A DNA stretch of 64,000 nucleotides from Tubulanus polymorphus (GCF_964204645.1 NC_134027.1:8048485-8112484), one strand, 5' to 3'. Shown: positions 1 to 14,600, counted from the stretch's first letter. Numbers and translations: made by a program. Notes: generated by a model not told the origin, from the letters alone.

Positions 1-3000
1 AAAAAAAATACATCAATAAAGATTAAAATCAAAGGTTAGTACGGTTAGTATGAGTATTGAATGTCCTCTCTGCGATATTGTGTTTCCTTTTCTAAAGTCT
101 TGATGTTCCAAAAAGATCCATTTAATGTTAGTCTTATGTTTAGCCCGGTAAGTCATTTTACTTTTTTATTAAGTCAAGGAAAATCATTTTAGATACCTTC
201 AGGTAAATGTAAATCTATTGATTATCTCTTGATCAGAAGAATGTACCCGTATGCTAAAATATAATTGGATAGAAAAGATTTTCAAAAGCTTGTTAGAAAT
301 CAACGACTGGTAAAATTGGGAAACATATAGGAAAATGATTAAGACTGTTCGCTAACTAGATCGCGTAAAACAAGTAGGTAATGAAATCGGTGAGTGAAAT
401 CAAAATCGATGTTCAACCAATTGGAATTATTCCTAAAGACTTTTAATTGTATACGGCGACCATAAATTCGATCCGTTGTTAACGGAATGTGAAAATCATC
501 GTTATAAATCATTTCATCATTGACAGCCGTACCGTTCGATTATTACTTAAGCTTGTGAACCTATCTAGTAGATAAATAGCTGATCCCATTTTAGGATCTT
601 CAGGAGATGATACATTATCCGTTTAGCGCGTTTTAAATCCTTTGTCATTGATAAATAAGTTTGCGACATCACCGTCCCGTGAGGGTAGAGAGAGCTACAA
701 CGAATGAATAATGTAATTCGCTATATTTCGTACGTGCTTGCGTGAACGAATGCATGTAGATTTTTTACTCGCTCCTGTTTTTTTATGAGCCACTTGTTAT
801 TTTTGTTTCTCCGATGATGGAGGAAATTTATGGATAAACTCCGAAACTGTCAGATGATGAATGTTTTAATCATCAGCTGTAGGTTTTTACTTGTTAAGCT
901 TGAAAACCTTGATACCTTCTCCTAAACAGCCAGGTCATTTTGTAAAATGCAATGCAATTTGAAGTCAGTTCATTTCTATAGATACCGGGTGTGTTATGGT
1001 AAAATCGATCATAATTTTTTTTGAAGTAATGTACAGGGTAGGCAGCCAATCGGGTCAACTTATAAGCTAAGCAGAACAATGTTTTAGCCTTAACTCTGGA
1101 TTACTGAGATTAATATCATCAGTCAACTAGTCAAGTCACTATGATATTAGAAAAATTATGGACGATTTGATTATGCTCCCTGTTCAGTTACACTAGGCTA
1201 CACTTGGGAAGGACTTGTCTTCGCAAATTCTGTCTTATGTAAAGAGTAAAACGTTGACACGCGGCAAACAAGCCTTATCCCTCGCGGATGATTCATGTTC
1301 TTCGATGATAGGAATTCGGTAATTTTTTGACAATTCATCTTATACGTACTAAATCATTACAAGCCGGCTATTGAATAATCAATGCTGCGATCAATAGGAA
1401 TGTTGGATGAGAATAAGACCGCAAATTCGCTGACAGAAATCATTACAAAGACAGAACGGCTTTGTGACACCAGTGACATTACTTTATTTTGTTTATTTCA
1501 TTTTGTTCGGCCAATCTTCAGAATTATTCTCCATGTCAAATGTATTGCGACTGCAGGAATCCTGGTGGAGCTCCTATTTACGCATCTACAGTTCCATACT
1601 GTAGCGCCAGTTGCATCCTCTGACCATTCCTAGCTTATTCTGCTCTGCTAGATCTTTTCTCGTTTTTCATGACCATGCAAATGGACAGAAAAGAAAATTA
1701 TGAATGGTCGTTGCTGTAGGCAATAAATGACCAACAATTTGCCATTCATTCCAATTAGCTGCCATCTTCTGCCATCAACCCGAAAGGTTAATTCCCTTGA
1801 CTTAGTTATATATGCGATTGTTCCGCAATCCAAAAAAAGTTCCTCCGTCCTTTCTCCAATCTAACTTGAAGAATCTTAGAAGGTAGAATTTCTCATACAC
1901 TTAATTGAAAAGGATATCCAGTTTGCCGTAAAGGTTTTCTCTTTCATTGCAGCGATTGGCGTATTGTAAGCGCTACAGATTGGCCAGACGCGATGCAGCA
2001 CCTTGCCATCATTTCAAACTTCTTTCAACTCATCAATATTTTCAAACCTTCCGCACTGTGGAGAAATAATTCATAACAAGTTCTCCGTTTTCTCTTTGGG
2101 ACATCGGAGCATCTCGATATTCAATTCATCAGTCATCTTGGAGAACCTTGCGGCTGATCATTTCAGCGCGTAATTTGTTTTTTCCATTGCGAAATTCGGT
2201 TTGTTGTCGATTATATGAACGTTATTCTCGTTATCGACGACCTGGCTGCCGTGGCGCCACTCATCGATTCGAGTCCTGAAAGAAAATCGAATTTTTCTGC
2301 GGCGGAGATTAATTTTCGCTGCAAAATTACGTGCTTTACCACTTTGATGATGAGAAATTGATGCGAAGACGCTATGAGTTTATCCAGGTGATTATCGTAA
2401 TAATTCCCTTTGAACTCAATGTCGAATACAACTTAAAAGAGTTCAGGAGTGAGTTTGACAATTTCACCGTCAAATGCAAATAATCATTAAACGTATGTTT
2501 TTTACATCAATTTTTATGCATGAATAGTTCACTCGCCCTCGGTTCTTTTAGATAGACAGGGTGGTTGCTAACTTGAAAAACGTGAAAAACTCCAAGAATA
2601 AAAAAAAATCGGGGAATCTGACAAATTATACCAAAAACCTGAAAAACTAAAAAAATCCGGATAATGCTATCGACCACACGTTTCTTCATAAACATGAATT
2701 GTAACATTTTAAGCCTCGAAATTTCTCTGATTCACTCGAGAATTTTGTATATTTGCGCGGAAAAATCAGGAAGAACTGGGGTGGAGGGGATTTGTAAATG
2801 TGGCCATCCTCGATCATAAGTTGTTTATCTGCTCACTTGAATTCGATGATACAGGGTTCGACTGAAATGTACCTCGAAACAACGATTTTTTCCTTAGGGA
2901 CGAAACAAGCCACATTCGACATGTGCGGTATTATCTAATACCGAATCGTCTCGTCATATCATCATATTTTATCATCGGTACGTCAGATGTCATTTGGAAC

Positions 3001-3430
3001 TGCGCGGCCGGAAATCGGAGTTCATTTACTGCAAAAGACAACGTGTAACTTCATTATTCTGAGAAAAGAGAATTAGATCACTTTTAGCTTCTCACTAAAC
3101 GTGCCATTAGTGATTTAATCTTCCAACTGAATACAGGTCTCATTTTACCAATTCTCTTACTCTTGAATCCAACAGCTTCGTTCTATCTGTAAAGGCCCAC
3201 TATAAGTAAATCGTTTAATAGATCATGGGCATACAACCACTATAATGCATGTACACTGTATCCTGGAGTACTTCAAGACCACATCTACACCGCAGTGTAT
3301 CATTGGTTACTAATATTTCACTCTATTTTACAGGTGCTGCCATCTTTCAATAGAGCAAAAAATCCATCTTTCAATAAAACTAATTACTTTAAATCAATGC
3401 ACCCTGATGCGGTGTATTACCAAAGTCAGC
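1..3430. other. intergenic, no gene seen
   Basis: AT-rich sequence with only short chance open frames on both strands. None has splice-flanked coding character or a recognisable motif. A degenerate dispersed repeat lies at 2555-2710 and is listed separately. Confidence 0.6.
2555..2710. repeat. dispersed A-rich 'GAAAAACC' repeat, copy 1
   Basis: The stretch opens with an AGGGTGG motif and continues with reiterated GAAAAACTC/CTGAAAAAC blocks, ending in a segment that reads ATGAATTGTAACATTTTAA. The same order, including a GAATTGTAACATTTTAA segment, occurs at 29265-29455. A shorter AGGGTGGCCAC/CCTGGAA relic sits in a rotatin intron near 51620. Three matching copies show an interspersed repeat; I do not know its class. 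Confidence 0.6.
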
Positions 3431-4932
3431 AATAAACCATTTTACAGTTGCTAGCCGCCATTTTGTTAGGGTACTTTTGTCCCGTATTGTTGGGTCTTTT
3501 TTTTCTCTTTTTTAAAAACTATCCGTGATGTGTATTGTATCATATTTCATCTGTCCATGGATGGATTTTGACAACTTCAGCAACATTCAAACCGCGTGAA
3601 TCTCTAGTTTTCAGTTATGTTAAAATCATTTCTCAAATTTACAACAATGCGACATGAGAGCGATATAAAAATCGGTGGTCAGTTTTTGCCGTGCGCATTG
3701 GTTTTAATTGTTGGTACGAGTATCAGGTTTAAATATCACGTCGTTTATGCAATATAATAGATCGGAGACATTAGAGATGTTGGGGTTTAAGGGATTTTTC
3801 TGACCAGTTTTAGCAGCGAGACTGAGCGGCATTTTGATCACGCATTCGAAGTTGCGCGCGGGAAGAGAATATATGGGCCTATATTGAGATGGAAGAAGAA
3901 AAGAAATATAGCACTCAAAATCGAGTATGATGACCATTTAAATCAGTAGTCTATCAATAAATTTACATAAAAATCTTCTGAAATTAGATGGATGGAGAAA
4001 TGGTCAAAAAGCTGGACAAATGGGGTGGGGCAAATATTCAGCTACTTTCTATGAATACTTTCTATTAAGTACACTCAAGATTGATTAGATTGGGAAGAAA
4101 ATATAGGAAAACGTTTTCTTGTTTTGGTGGTGAAATATCAAGTATCAAGTTCGAATGTCAGACGCAGGTGATAAAAAGTAAAAAGTGACATCTACCATCA
4201 CAAAAACGCAAGAAGTGTGTGGATTGCATTTACAACAAAAGAGTGATATTTTGGGTTTTCTTGGGTGCATGTACGTAAGCCTCTGCCTGCTGTAAAAGCG
4301 ACTACCAATACAGCCATTACGAACTAGCGCCGGAGAACGGAATACAGTATTAATGCCGTAATATTTAAACCTGATACTCGTACCAACAATTAAAACCATT
4401 TTCCGTAGAGACAAGTGTAGTGAAAATGAAGAAATAACACCCATATACTGAAATACACGCAAAGAAAACAGCGCCGAATCTCGGAATGACAATACACGCG
4501 CTGCAGTTAAAGTGCCATAGGAAAAAAACTAGGCAAGATATCTTAAAATTTCAAAGTTCACCTAAAAGGGGGCGTTTATGCGCACAGTGCTTGAAATGTT
4601 TGGATTTTTTAGAAAATTATTTCTGAAAATAACGAACTTCAAAGTTCAGTACCCTGGATTTCTATGCGCACGGCAAAAACTGACCACCGATTTTTATATC
4701 GCTCTCATGTCGCATTGTTGTAAATTTGAGAAATGATTTTAACATAACTAAAAACTAGAGATTCACGCGGTTTGAATGTTGCTGAAGTTGTCAAAATCCA
4801 TCCATGGACAGATGAAATATGATACAATACACATCACAGATAGTTTTTAAAAAAGAGAAAAAAATGACCCAACAATACGGGACAAAAGTACCCTAACAAA
4901 ATGGCGGCTAGCAACTGTAAAATGGTTTATTT
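3431..4932. repeat. long inverted repeat (probable non-autonomous element)
   Basis: Positions 3431-3697 reappear in reverse complement at 4665-4932 with few differences. This includes the segment around GCTAGCCGCCATTTTGTTAG and the one around CGGTGGTCAGTTTTTGCCGT. A second, inner pair is 3701-3737 against 4360-4397, separated from the outer right arm by about 267 bp that has no partner on the left. The centre holds open frames of 77 and 115 codons on the minus strand with no family signature. The structure fits a DNA element with long terminal inverted repeats, or a foldback. No target duplication is clear. Confidence 0.8.
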
Positions 4933-6589
4933 ATACACCACACTGCAGTGTAGATGCGCTGAAAGTGCTGTTAAGTTTAATCATCGAGTCCCTGATTTGA
5001 TATATGAACATTTCACTAAGTTTAAAGACGTAATACTATCAATTGACACTTCATGAGGGGAGGGTTAATGCTCAATGCAGTGGCCGGATTTTCTGTATAA
5101 CTAGCTGAAAAAATCTTGTCTGCTGACACACACACTCGCTCTGTGTTTGATGTCTGAACTAACTGTAGAAACTTGACAGATGTGTATATTGTAGTTTGCG
5201 TAAGGGTTTTTTCCAAACGTTCATTGCGCCCTATTCATCACGCCTCAATCGGCCATGACGATACCGACTTTTTTCACGCAGACAAACAAACGGGCGCAGA
5301 TACGATCAAACACATCGGCTGCCCGTCATCCTTTTTTCGTTTCTTAACAATTTCCAGCTGCCATCGACAAATAGTAGGCCGATCTGATCGGCGTGCAAGT
5401 CCAATCCGTTCTACTTGAAATAATACTTCCGAGAATAATGTAAATAGACCATGTGAAAATCAATGAGTAGATTTTATTGTCTCGTCACGTTTAACACTTG
5501 ACATCAGGACCTGGACCAAACATGATCATTGTTCCGTATTTGAATACTTGTCCGGGGCTAAAATGTGTTCTTGGCTTCATCTTTAATCTAAAAAGTTGTT
5601 CCCATTATAGTTATCTGCTAAGTTAAGAACTAAAAGTACATATCCGTCTGCGAAATCTGAAAAAATTACTACCACTTTGATTTGGTTTAGATATTTTAGT
5701 GCGCAGTTTTTTAGATGTGCTTTATGAATTTCTTAGATCTTTTTCCTATTCATATTTATCGGCAGTACTTTGAACTCTGAAAATCGATGCGTTTTTTGTT
5801 GTTGTGTTTGTTTAAGAATGTGAACGACTTCTACCGTGTTTGATTAGTTTGAATTTCAAATAAACAGGAGATGTAGCTCGGCGTATCAAAGAAATCGGTT
5901 GCTTGGCTGGAAATCTTTTTATTTCTGGCAACTGCGTTAGAAATAGATTTTATTGAAGACCGGTTCTTCTTAAATAACACTTAATTAACTTAATTAGCAT
6001 TCTCAATGGTTGGCTTAATTTACATTCAGGATAATATTTTAGTAGTAATCATTTTCTTCATTCAGAATAAAAAAAGATGCAAACTACATGTAAATAGTCT
6101 CTTTTTTACGCAACGTTATAATTTGCGAGGATGGTGAAATGCGATTTTCCGCTCAGCACATTTTAAATAGCTGTAATTTGCATCGAAGGCTGTGGAACGT
6201 AGTGTCGTTCGTAAATTGTAGACGTACTGATTTCGATCTCACCGGGATACTGCGTTCGGAAGGTGTTATTTTGCAAATTGTTAGATTGCTCTTCCGTTGG
6301 TTGCTATTTTCAGGTAAACTCAGTCTTGTTCTTACGAGGAGACATTCTCATTTTATATGATGAACACGCTTTTTGAGTACCTTATCATTAGTTTTCTCTG
6401 TATGCTGGAATTTTAGGGGGGCGTAATGACATCTTGGCTGCTGAAGTAGCAAGGCTTTTGCTCTCCCCAAAGAAATACAGAAAATTTAAGCTATATTTTG
6501 GTGTAATCTTCTATTTTTCACATTAGCTTAATATATTTCAAAGTAATTATCAGCATTGAGAGAATATCAACATCCACTCTATGATAGGG

Positions 6590-6660
6590 GTGGCCGCCCC
6601 TCTTAAACCGCGGCCCCTCTAAAACCGCCGCCCTCTAAAACCGCCGCCCTCTAAAACCTG
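6590..6660. repeat. 17-18 bp minisatellite
   Basis: About four adjacent units of a CCGCCGCCCTCTAAAA-type motif, with the first two units degenerate. Confidence 0.75.
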
Positions 6661-7039
6661 TTATGGTGAATACTGGGAACTGAAAGTGGAATGCAGCATG
6701 AAAAAATGTTATTCTAAACATTTCAGAAAAAGCAGCTGGATCAATTCAAAGCATGGAGTCGCTGTAGGCCTTTGTCAGCTCTGCTTATTCTAATTGCGAA
6801 ACATTTTTTCGCTAATGTCTGTGCTTCTTCCACAGATTAACTTTCAATTTTTCTGATATTTCGTGATCGGAATTTTAAACCAACTGTAATAGTTTTGAAC
6901 AAGAACGAGTGCCATGTCCAATCATCTGTTCTGACTTCTAATCAGTCGAATAGCCGGTGAGAAGATCATGCTATGTAACCCCGTTGAAGTCCCTTTGCTC
7001 AGTTCTAGTACAGCAATTTTTGTCTTACTAAAGCCTTGA

Positions 7040-7357
7040 TCATACGAAGACAGTCTGACCCGGGTCAAGCTGGCCCATACCAGGCATGAGTGAAATTTTG
7101 CCCACATGTAAATCACTCCGTTGTTTAAACGACGATGTGGCCAGTGAGGTGTGTCACTTCCAGAACCTTCCCTTCACCAGTGCTAAAATTTAGCATAGAC
7201 ATGGTCCAACATTTTTGGTTGGGCCAAATTTTTCCCATATCAAACAGGCATGAGACCCATTTGCTACCGATGTAAACTGATACCATATGTCCAATCTGGC
7301 ATGGACCAAATGAATTTGGCTCGGGTCAAAATCGCTCATGTGGTCGCAGCTTATAGC
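7040..7357. repeat. dispersed inverted-repeat family member A1
   Basis: Contains the family phrases 'gggtcaagctggccc', 'gggccaaatttttccc' and the terminal block GTGGTCGCAGCTTATA. Related blocks occur at 11540-11625, 15117-15326, 16715-16800 and 30254-30540, always with variants of GTGTGATCGCGGCTT and GGGCCAAAT/GGGCCTGAT. I read it as a non-autonomous DNA transposon family. Boundaries are approximate. Confidence 0.55.
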
Positions 7358-8106
7358 CCTTCAGATCCTGAAAGATAGGTCCATTAAGGTACGTGACATA
7401 TAGAATGGAGCTAGATTTTATGATTATTGCCATGCTTCAAGTAATTGTCAAAAAACGCGACGACGTTCTGAAATTGCTGGTTGTATTTCTCGGTATTCGC
7501 GGCGCATTAGTGGAAATGATGTTTTTGTAGACTGGTGTGTGTGGTGTTGTTTTTTCATCCCAGCAACAAAAGCAAGGGGAGCTGATCGACGGGGAGCTGA
7601 TCGACATCGATTTGGTGTTATTAACCGCGGTGTTTTCGTCATGTGGGTCTAATGACGATTTGACAGTCGATGCGGCTAATGATAAATTGTTTCCTTTCAA
7701 TTGTTACATCTAAATGACGTAGGCATGATACCTGAACACGGGCAATTACCTACGAAATGATCGATCGCGTAGGAGATTTTTTTCGCCGCTAATTTCATTT
7801 CCAAGACCGCCAGTTGCATAATTCTGAATTTCATAAACGGAAAACTTAACTGAACCTCTTAGTCATGGCTTTGCGGAGATTGAAATTTGTTTGCTTTTCC
7901 TATTTCAAAGGACAGAACTATTCAATTAGTTGTGAGTGTGCTAGGTAAGGTTTACTCATGGACTTATGGTTTACTGAAGCACTTTAGGGTTGAATGCCAT
8001 CAAATTTGTAATCGCTGAATATGCAAAAACAAAGTATCCTATCTACATTCAAATCAATACATCAAAACTAAAGCCAGTTGAGATATTATTCAGAGTAAAA
8101 CAACAA

Positions 8107-8310
8107 ACTATCAGGGGCCACACAACTTAAGATCAGTCTCAATATTTAAGACCAGTTTTTGACTTATGTCACGACTGTGGCCAGGAGCCAGTTGCTCAAA
8201 AATTGGTTAAAGATAACCGGCGGATAAATACCATAGTAACAATGCAATTTCGATTGTCACTATGTCAACTATCGACTGGTTAACTCTTAACGAACCTAGA
8301 GCCACTAGAG
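8107..8310. repeat. two adjacent MITE relics (GTTGC-type ends)
   Basis: The first part (8107-8172) carries AGGGGCCA followed by TTTAAGACCAGTTTTTGACT and TCACGACTG. This matches the elements at 29539-29624 and 36277-36420. The second part (8173-8310) carries CCAGTTGCTCAAAAATTGG, AAAGATAACCGGCGGATAAA and TACCATAGTAACAAT. It matches, in reverse complement, the element at 34320-34437. Confidence 0.65.
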
Positions 8311-11300
8311 CCAGATAGAAAAATAATTCTTGGTGAATGCTGTATATAAGTAAAGTCCTGCTAATTGAATTGATGAGTAAACCGTAATCTTAAAAGGGGG
8401 GTAAGCTTCGTCAAGAATTGAAGCAAAACGTTGTGCACTCTAGGAAAGTTGGTATCCGTCTTACATGGACTACAACAAAGATTTTAACTGAATACGAACT
8501 AATGATAAGAACTCATTACTTAGATGGAATTGATATAAAACTATACAGTCGTGCTGCTGGTCATGGCGCAGGCGAATATCTGCCATCCTCACGCGATCTA
8601 CATCTTCTACCATACAGTATTCAAAGTTGATGTGCATGTTATACTTGAATTACTTATCTTTAGTTGATTTGTTTCCCTGAAGTGTAACAGACTAAGGCTG
8701 GAAAAAAAATTAAACAAAAACTTTTCTTTGCTTACTTCGTAAATTTTGTGGAAACAAGAAACATCATTTAGCTAATAGTCATTTCCGAAACAAAACAAAA
8801 AAATGTTGGTTTCGTAGACAAAAAGTAGAAAAGAAATGCCCAAGTATGCGATAACCAATCAGATATAACAAGCTGATCACATGAATGATCGAAATCATTG
8901 CCAGCATTCTGGGATATCATATCTTCATCTAAGGCCAGGAATGCATCGAAAAGCTTCTGCCTGTTATGAAGGATTTGCGAATATGAACATAAAGATTGCT
9001 TCATTAAACCTGGTTAATAACAATAAATACAAAAGGTCAAGCACGTTGAATTATGGTCAATCTGGCAGCTTAGAGGCTATCGGGACTAGTTTATACAAGT
9101 GCGTGCAATCTATACTTATAGGTATCTAATAATGGATGTGGAAACCTATTCAATAACTAGTCATTTGTTCTTTATGAACGAACTGGCTGATACCCAAGAG
9201 GTTCATCGGTACTGGACATAAGTTATTCCGGCTTCATTATCGCTCAGATTTAGCTATATGGTACAGAAATATATCAGCTAGTTAATCAGGATTTTCCTTG
9301 ACCAATCTGCCCTTTATTGTATGGTCGGCTAACAATCAAACCGTTCACGAAATAAATCAACGAAGCCATAATAGTCTTGGTGTTGAATAAGCACTTGTCA
9401 GTGCTCTCCAGCGAAGATGCCGCGTTCGTACTGCAGTTTCTATAGCGTTGTTTTTTACGAGATTTACTTGGTTAGCGCGGAAGATCGTTGTGTATGTTTT
9501 TTGAAAGCCGAATGAGGATGAACGAACGTCGATTAATGATAAAAGACAACCCGCGTAACTGCGATCTTTAACCACAATATCCAAATCATTGTTTGCGACA
9601 GCATCGACATCAGACTCGTGATAATCATGAATCCCTGTGTATGAAGCAATAGATGATAACCACAAGTTAGATCAATGGTGTGTTGTAAATCAAGATCGAT
9701 AGGCGGAAATAGTAAGCACATTTCAAATCTACTATCTTGCCCTTTTTTATAATGCAATTTAGTGGAATCTGGCCTTTTCACATTGACAGGACGATGCTCA
9801 AATGCTTCAACGTGACATTGTAAATGTTTTCTTTAATACCGTGCGTGATTGCTACTTCACTTTGACCACAGACTTTGCATCCGGACTTCGTATCCGTGCT
9901 TTGACATTTCTGTTCAGTTATCTTTATTACGTTAGCTGTCACGTTATGAAGATTTATTGGTCAACCGGTCATTGTCACTGACTGCTGTTGACCAACAGGA
10001 GATCAGTTATTGATTGTTTATCACCTATTGCCTTTTATACGTGTCTACAGTATCTGTCTCAAACACGAATTATTGCATCGAGTTTGTTACGCTCTTTGGT
10101 GGCGCATTTTGATGGACATTTTGTTTTCTTTTTATGGACATTCATTCCGTGTAACCTTTAGATGTGTCTATTAAGTTTCGAGGTGGACTAGTTTTTGGGA
10201 TTATTTGCAATGTCCATCGTCGATTTTAGTGAACGGACTGGTCAGCAAAAAAGTGGAAGATAGACGAAACTGTCGTCGAAATTCTTCATTAACAGCAATA
10301 ACAATGTTTATCTTACATAAATCTTGAAGTGAATTTGCTTGTATTGCAAATGGTTTTGAAAAATCAAAGTCTTTTATCTATGCTTTGTTAATATGCGTCT
10401 ATGCTTTTTTATGGAAATATTGCTGTTTGAAACCCTTTTTAGGGTAATAATTGCTTTCGTTAGATTAGAATTGAAGTAGTGAACTTCTCACTGCCGGTCT
10501 CAGTCTTTCTTCTCTCCCCAATTACTTCTCTTAACAAGATCTGCTATAAACTCAACTTTAACTCCGATGAAGACATTTCTTGATTTCTTCATTTCAACTT
10601 CATTTATCATATGAGCATCAATAACTAGTTTACTTTGATAGATGTTGCTAGTGTTTGAAGACGTTTCTGTCGGGCTTTGATTACTATTGATTCGGTCATT
10701 TCTGCCTCAAGAAACTGACGGCGATTTGTTTTTTTCATATCTGACAGTTGCATTTGGCCTATTATTGCAGAACCAGCACAATATGAATGACCTGTTCGCC
10801 TTTGATGTCCATTGATTTTGAGTTTTCTTCTGCCGGTTGTGCGCGGAACAAATGACATCCGTTTTTTGCTGTTGCATCATACACGGTTCAGTAGCATTCT
10901 CCGATGCTGATTGGTTTTTCAGCACATGCCGGCATTACGCTACGTTTCTCCGAAATATCAACTCAACCTTCGATATTGATGCGAACAGATAGAAAAGGTT
11001 TTAAAAAGTAACACACTAAAACTTTGTGAGAAATAATTCGAAACTGAAAGTTTGTTGAATTGAAACGACAACACTCGGCTTGTGACTACCCACCTTCATC
11101 ATCAGGTGGAATCGCAGGTGTTGCTTATTGAAATCAAATCGATTTAGTTGCATTAGCCTATTTGTTACAAAAGACCATTTTTCAGTCTCAATTTGATCAA
11201 TTGTGGTCAATAAAGTGTCTCTATTTTCCCTGATTGATACGGAATGAACAGCGTTCCTGCCGGCCACTGATCAGGTATTTGTCGTGTGAAAATTGTTCAT

Positions 11301-11539
11301 CGTTACTTGGCAGCATTTGTAAATTACATTGTAATTCCCAATTCCCCGCGCCAATCAACCACGCATCAATGGACCGATTTTACCGCAACTTTGCCACTAT
11401 GATAACGCCTTACGGGCAATTACCACCGCGTGATCACATGTGTCTACACTATACTAATATGCCGTGTGAAAATTGCTTAAATCATACATAATAGCTGCGA
11501 TTGCGCGAGCGTTTTTAATCGGAGCCAACTGTCCAGCTC

Positions 11540-11625
11540 GCTCTCTAATTAGGCACGGGCCCGAATTTGACCTGATTGGGACCTGACCCTGGCCGAGCTA
11601 TTTCCGTGTGATATGCAGCTAATGA
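11540..11625. repeat. dispersed inverted-repeat family member A2
   Basis: Short member with CTCTCTAATTAGGCACGGGC, a GACCTGATTGGGACC core and TTTCCGTGTGAT at the end. CTCTCTAATTAG[AG]CACGGGC is repeated at about 15165-15183, which shows common descent. Confidence 0.6.
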
Positions 11626-14600
11626 AAAATCGAACCCACATTTTTGCCATTTACACGTTTCCACGGTATTCTTTGCGTTATCATAATGGTTTTTCTCGGC
11701 GACGCATTTCAAAAACGACAACAAAAAACATGTTCCGTAAATCTCACCGATGTTTCCATGTGGATAGTTAAAGAGAGATCTTGAGAGAAGAAATCCGCTA
11801 CCTTCTTTCATGCATCGATTAACGATTGACGTTGAAGAAGAAACTCTCATGCGGAAACTAATCGTCTCAAAACTTCGGTAAACAGTGCAAAAGTTTTTAT
11901 TACTCTGTTGCCTCTGAACCATTAGCAACAATTTGTCGTGTCTGGGTGATCAGTTTAAGCGATGAGTGTTGATATTAAAAGTTCGGGATTAGCATGGCCC
12001 TCGTCTTCCGCAGTGATCAAATTGCTAAACCTCTTTTCTCTAGCAAATTTGCTATCCTACTTAATGCTAAAAATCCTCAAAATCCTTGAGAACTTTTTAC
12101 TCGTAAACGCGGCAAAAAGCACCGACTTGAGTTGAGATGCTAATTGCTTGTAATCCAATACTATTGAAATTTCGATATGGTAGAAACCAGTTTTTCTGCT
12201 CTAAATCAGGATTACCATTCAACGATTTGTCTCGCTCTCTTTTCAATGGTATCATTTTTGGTGAAAGTGACAGGATCGATTTAAGAGCTTAATTTTCAGA
12301 TGACGGAGAGATGCCTCTCCGATATGGGAGATTAATAGATGTTGGATTTCCTGTATTGATTACCGAAATCATTTTCTTGCAGCGAAGTGTTTATTGCAGC
12401 TTATAAAGTCTTCTTCTTCAGGTAATCTGCCTTTTCATTAATGGGTTCAGTGTCCGTTCTGAAATTACATTACATGTACATATTCACAACGTGCCATTCA
12501 GCATGATTAGTTCATAAACGTGCCACCAGGGAACCGGTGAACTGAACGAGCTAAAACCATATCTTCATTTTCCTCTAAGCTATTGTGAATAAATTCTGGT
12601 ACATCAGAACTTAGAACTCAGAGGCCCATATTAATCCACATACTTTGTGCATGTGTTTACCTCAAGGCAGTTGGCATACTCTTTTGTGACCTTTGAAGTC
12701 TCTGTCCAAAATCTCCAGTTGGCTCTACACAAAATCCCAATCACCATGTCGACAGAAAGGAGGTTTCGGAGACTCCAAAAAGTCACGTAACTAATAAAAG
12801 AGTACGATTAGAGGCGTATGGATTCTCTGATCTGATAAAAGAGTTCGCCCAGTGTGTAACTGATTTGGACGAAACTTTGTTTGTTTCATCGTCCTAGCAT
12901 TTAACCGACAAGGCCCAAATACCTGTTATCGCTGCTTTGCAGCTACATTTATAGCATCTGTCTGGCTAGTTCGCTGATAATCATTCTTTTCGTTCCCGGA
13001 ATAATTTTGTTGTTAATTCTTCATGACTTCTGCAATATACATTCAGTTCTACCTGGTTTACCGCTCTGACCATTATGATGATGCTAATCATAATCCAGTA
13101 GTTCGAGTTTCTATAGCAATACTAACAGTAGTACTGTATTGAATCCAGTTTTTGATTACGGTATTACGGGACGTAAGAAGAAAATCCTCTTAACGACGAA
13201 TTTGCTGAAGAAAACATGATTGCCGGAGTCTCTCTTAATTACGTGTCGAGTATTTGCACGATCTGCCCTTGTGAAGGAGACTTAGCCACACCATGGTGCT
13301 GGTAAACAGCTTTCCACTGAAACTGGATAGATTAATCAACTCTTTAATATGACGGTTTAAATTCGATGAATAAACATGGAGTACTGCTGAAACTCCGAAA
13401 ATAGGTTTTAGCGTCAAAGTCGTGATAGAAGCACTATGTCTTGTACAAGTTTCTAGGGGCCTGGACGGTCAGCGACCTGTGTCTCTAGTAATTTTGGTAT
13501 AAATTGACCCTTCCGTGACTCCGCCTGACAATTTTATGGTTGAATTCGTCGCTACTTTCACATGTATTATGTATTATGTACATGTATTATAACAATTTGT
13601 AATAATCGAAGAGCCATTCTATTTCGAAACAACTCATATTTATCCAACGCAGAGGTTCATCATTAGTTCAGTTTTACAAATGTGCCCCAGTCAAAGTGGT
13701 TCACAGTGGTTGGTTAATTTCGATAAAAGCGAGTAAATATTTTGTTAATGCATCGCGGAATTGATACCTGTGGCACAAGCGATCGACACTCCTATCAGTG
13801 GTGTGTGTAGTAATTGATTATTCCTTGTTTCAAAGACAATGGTTTTGATCTTAAAATGGAGATTGACCCTGTTATTGATTTGATTGGTAGATTTCGTTTG
13901 ATTTTGTGAGTTGGTGTGCCTTACAAACCCACCACACCTGCCAGGAGCGAAACGGGGTCTGATTTTGGAATCGGAAATCAAAGTACAGATATAGTTGCGT
14001 GATTGGCGGTCGATTAAGCAGAATTTTTCGTTTAAATCGAAGTACATAATTGGGAAATTCGGTTCCAGTTCATTCAAACGATCTTCCAACCAGTCTGTAC
14101 CAAGACAATGGTTTTTAGGGGGGTGGTTGTAAATGTATCGGGTCTAACCCCAGAGGTACGCGCCTCCCTTAAGATGTCAAACACATCTTAACTGATTGTA
14201 AGTCAGTACTCATATTGCATTAGTCTCTGCCATTCTCATAACTAGCAATTTGCTTGGTAGTTGGATCGCATAATACAGCAGATGGCTGTTTATTAGGTAT
14301 GTCTCTAGTTTGGACTACCTTGATGGCTAATCGCAGTTGGGAATGGAGCCATTAAAAATTGATATAACACCGGTGACAATCATGATACACATATAAATAT
14401 TGATAGCCGACGAAATCAGCTTTAGCGGCAAAAATTCATCGATGACAATACCTAGCCCCTAACCCCTTCCCCCCAGAGATTCTACCCTGACCTCTGCGTG
14501 AACTCATCGATTCATATGCTAACTATTAGGTAATTTCGGGGCTGCTTTCTAGCGATCTACCATCAATACGCGTTAATGGCTGTGATCAGGGTCGCGATAC

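Larger units (their letters stand above)
4933..8106. other. intergenic, no gene seen
   Basis: No supported exon on either strand. It holds a short GC-rich minisatellite (6590-6660) and a member of the dispersed inverted-repeat family (7040-7357). The 5173-5418 frame spans low-information sequence and shows no splice context. Confidence 0.55.

Noticed and set aside
4145-4492. 115-codon minus-strand frame as a transposase fragment
   Set aside because: Lies in the inverted-repeat element, but I see no DDE, THAP or zinc-finger signature, and the composition looks random.
9357-9781. Overlapping minus-strand frames of 102 and 82 codons
   Set aside because: No domain, no splice context, and the two frames conflict with each other.
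11545-11931. 128-codon minus-strand frame
   Set aside because: Its end runs through a dispersed repeat member; the composition is not gene-like.
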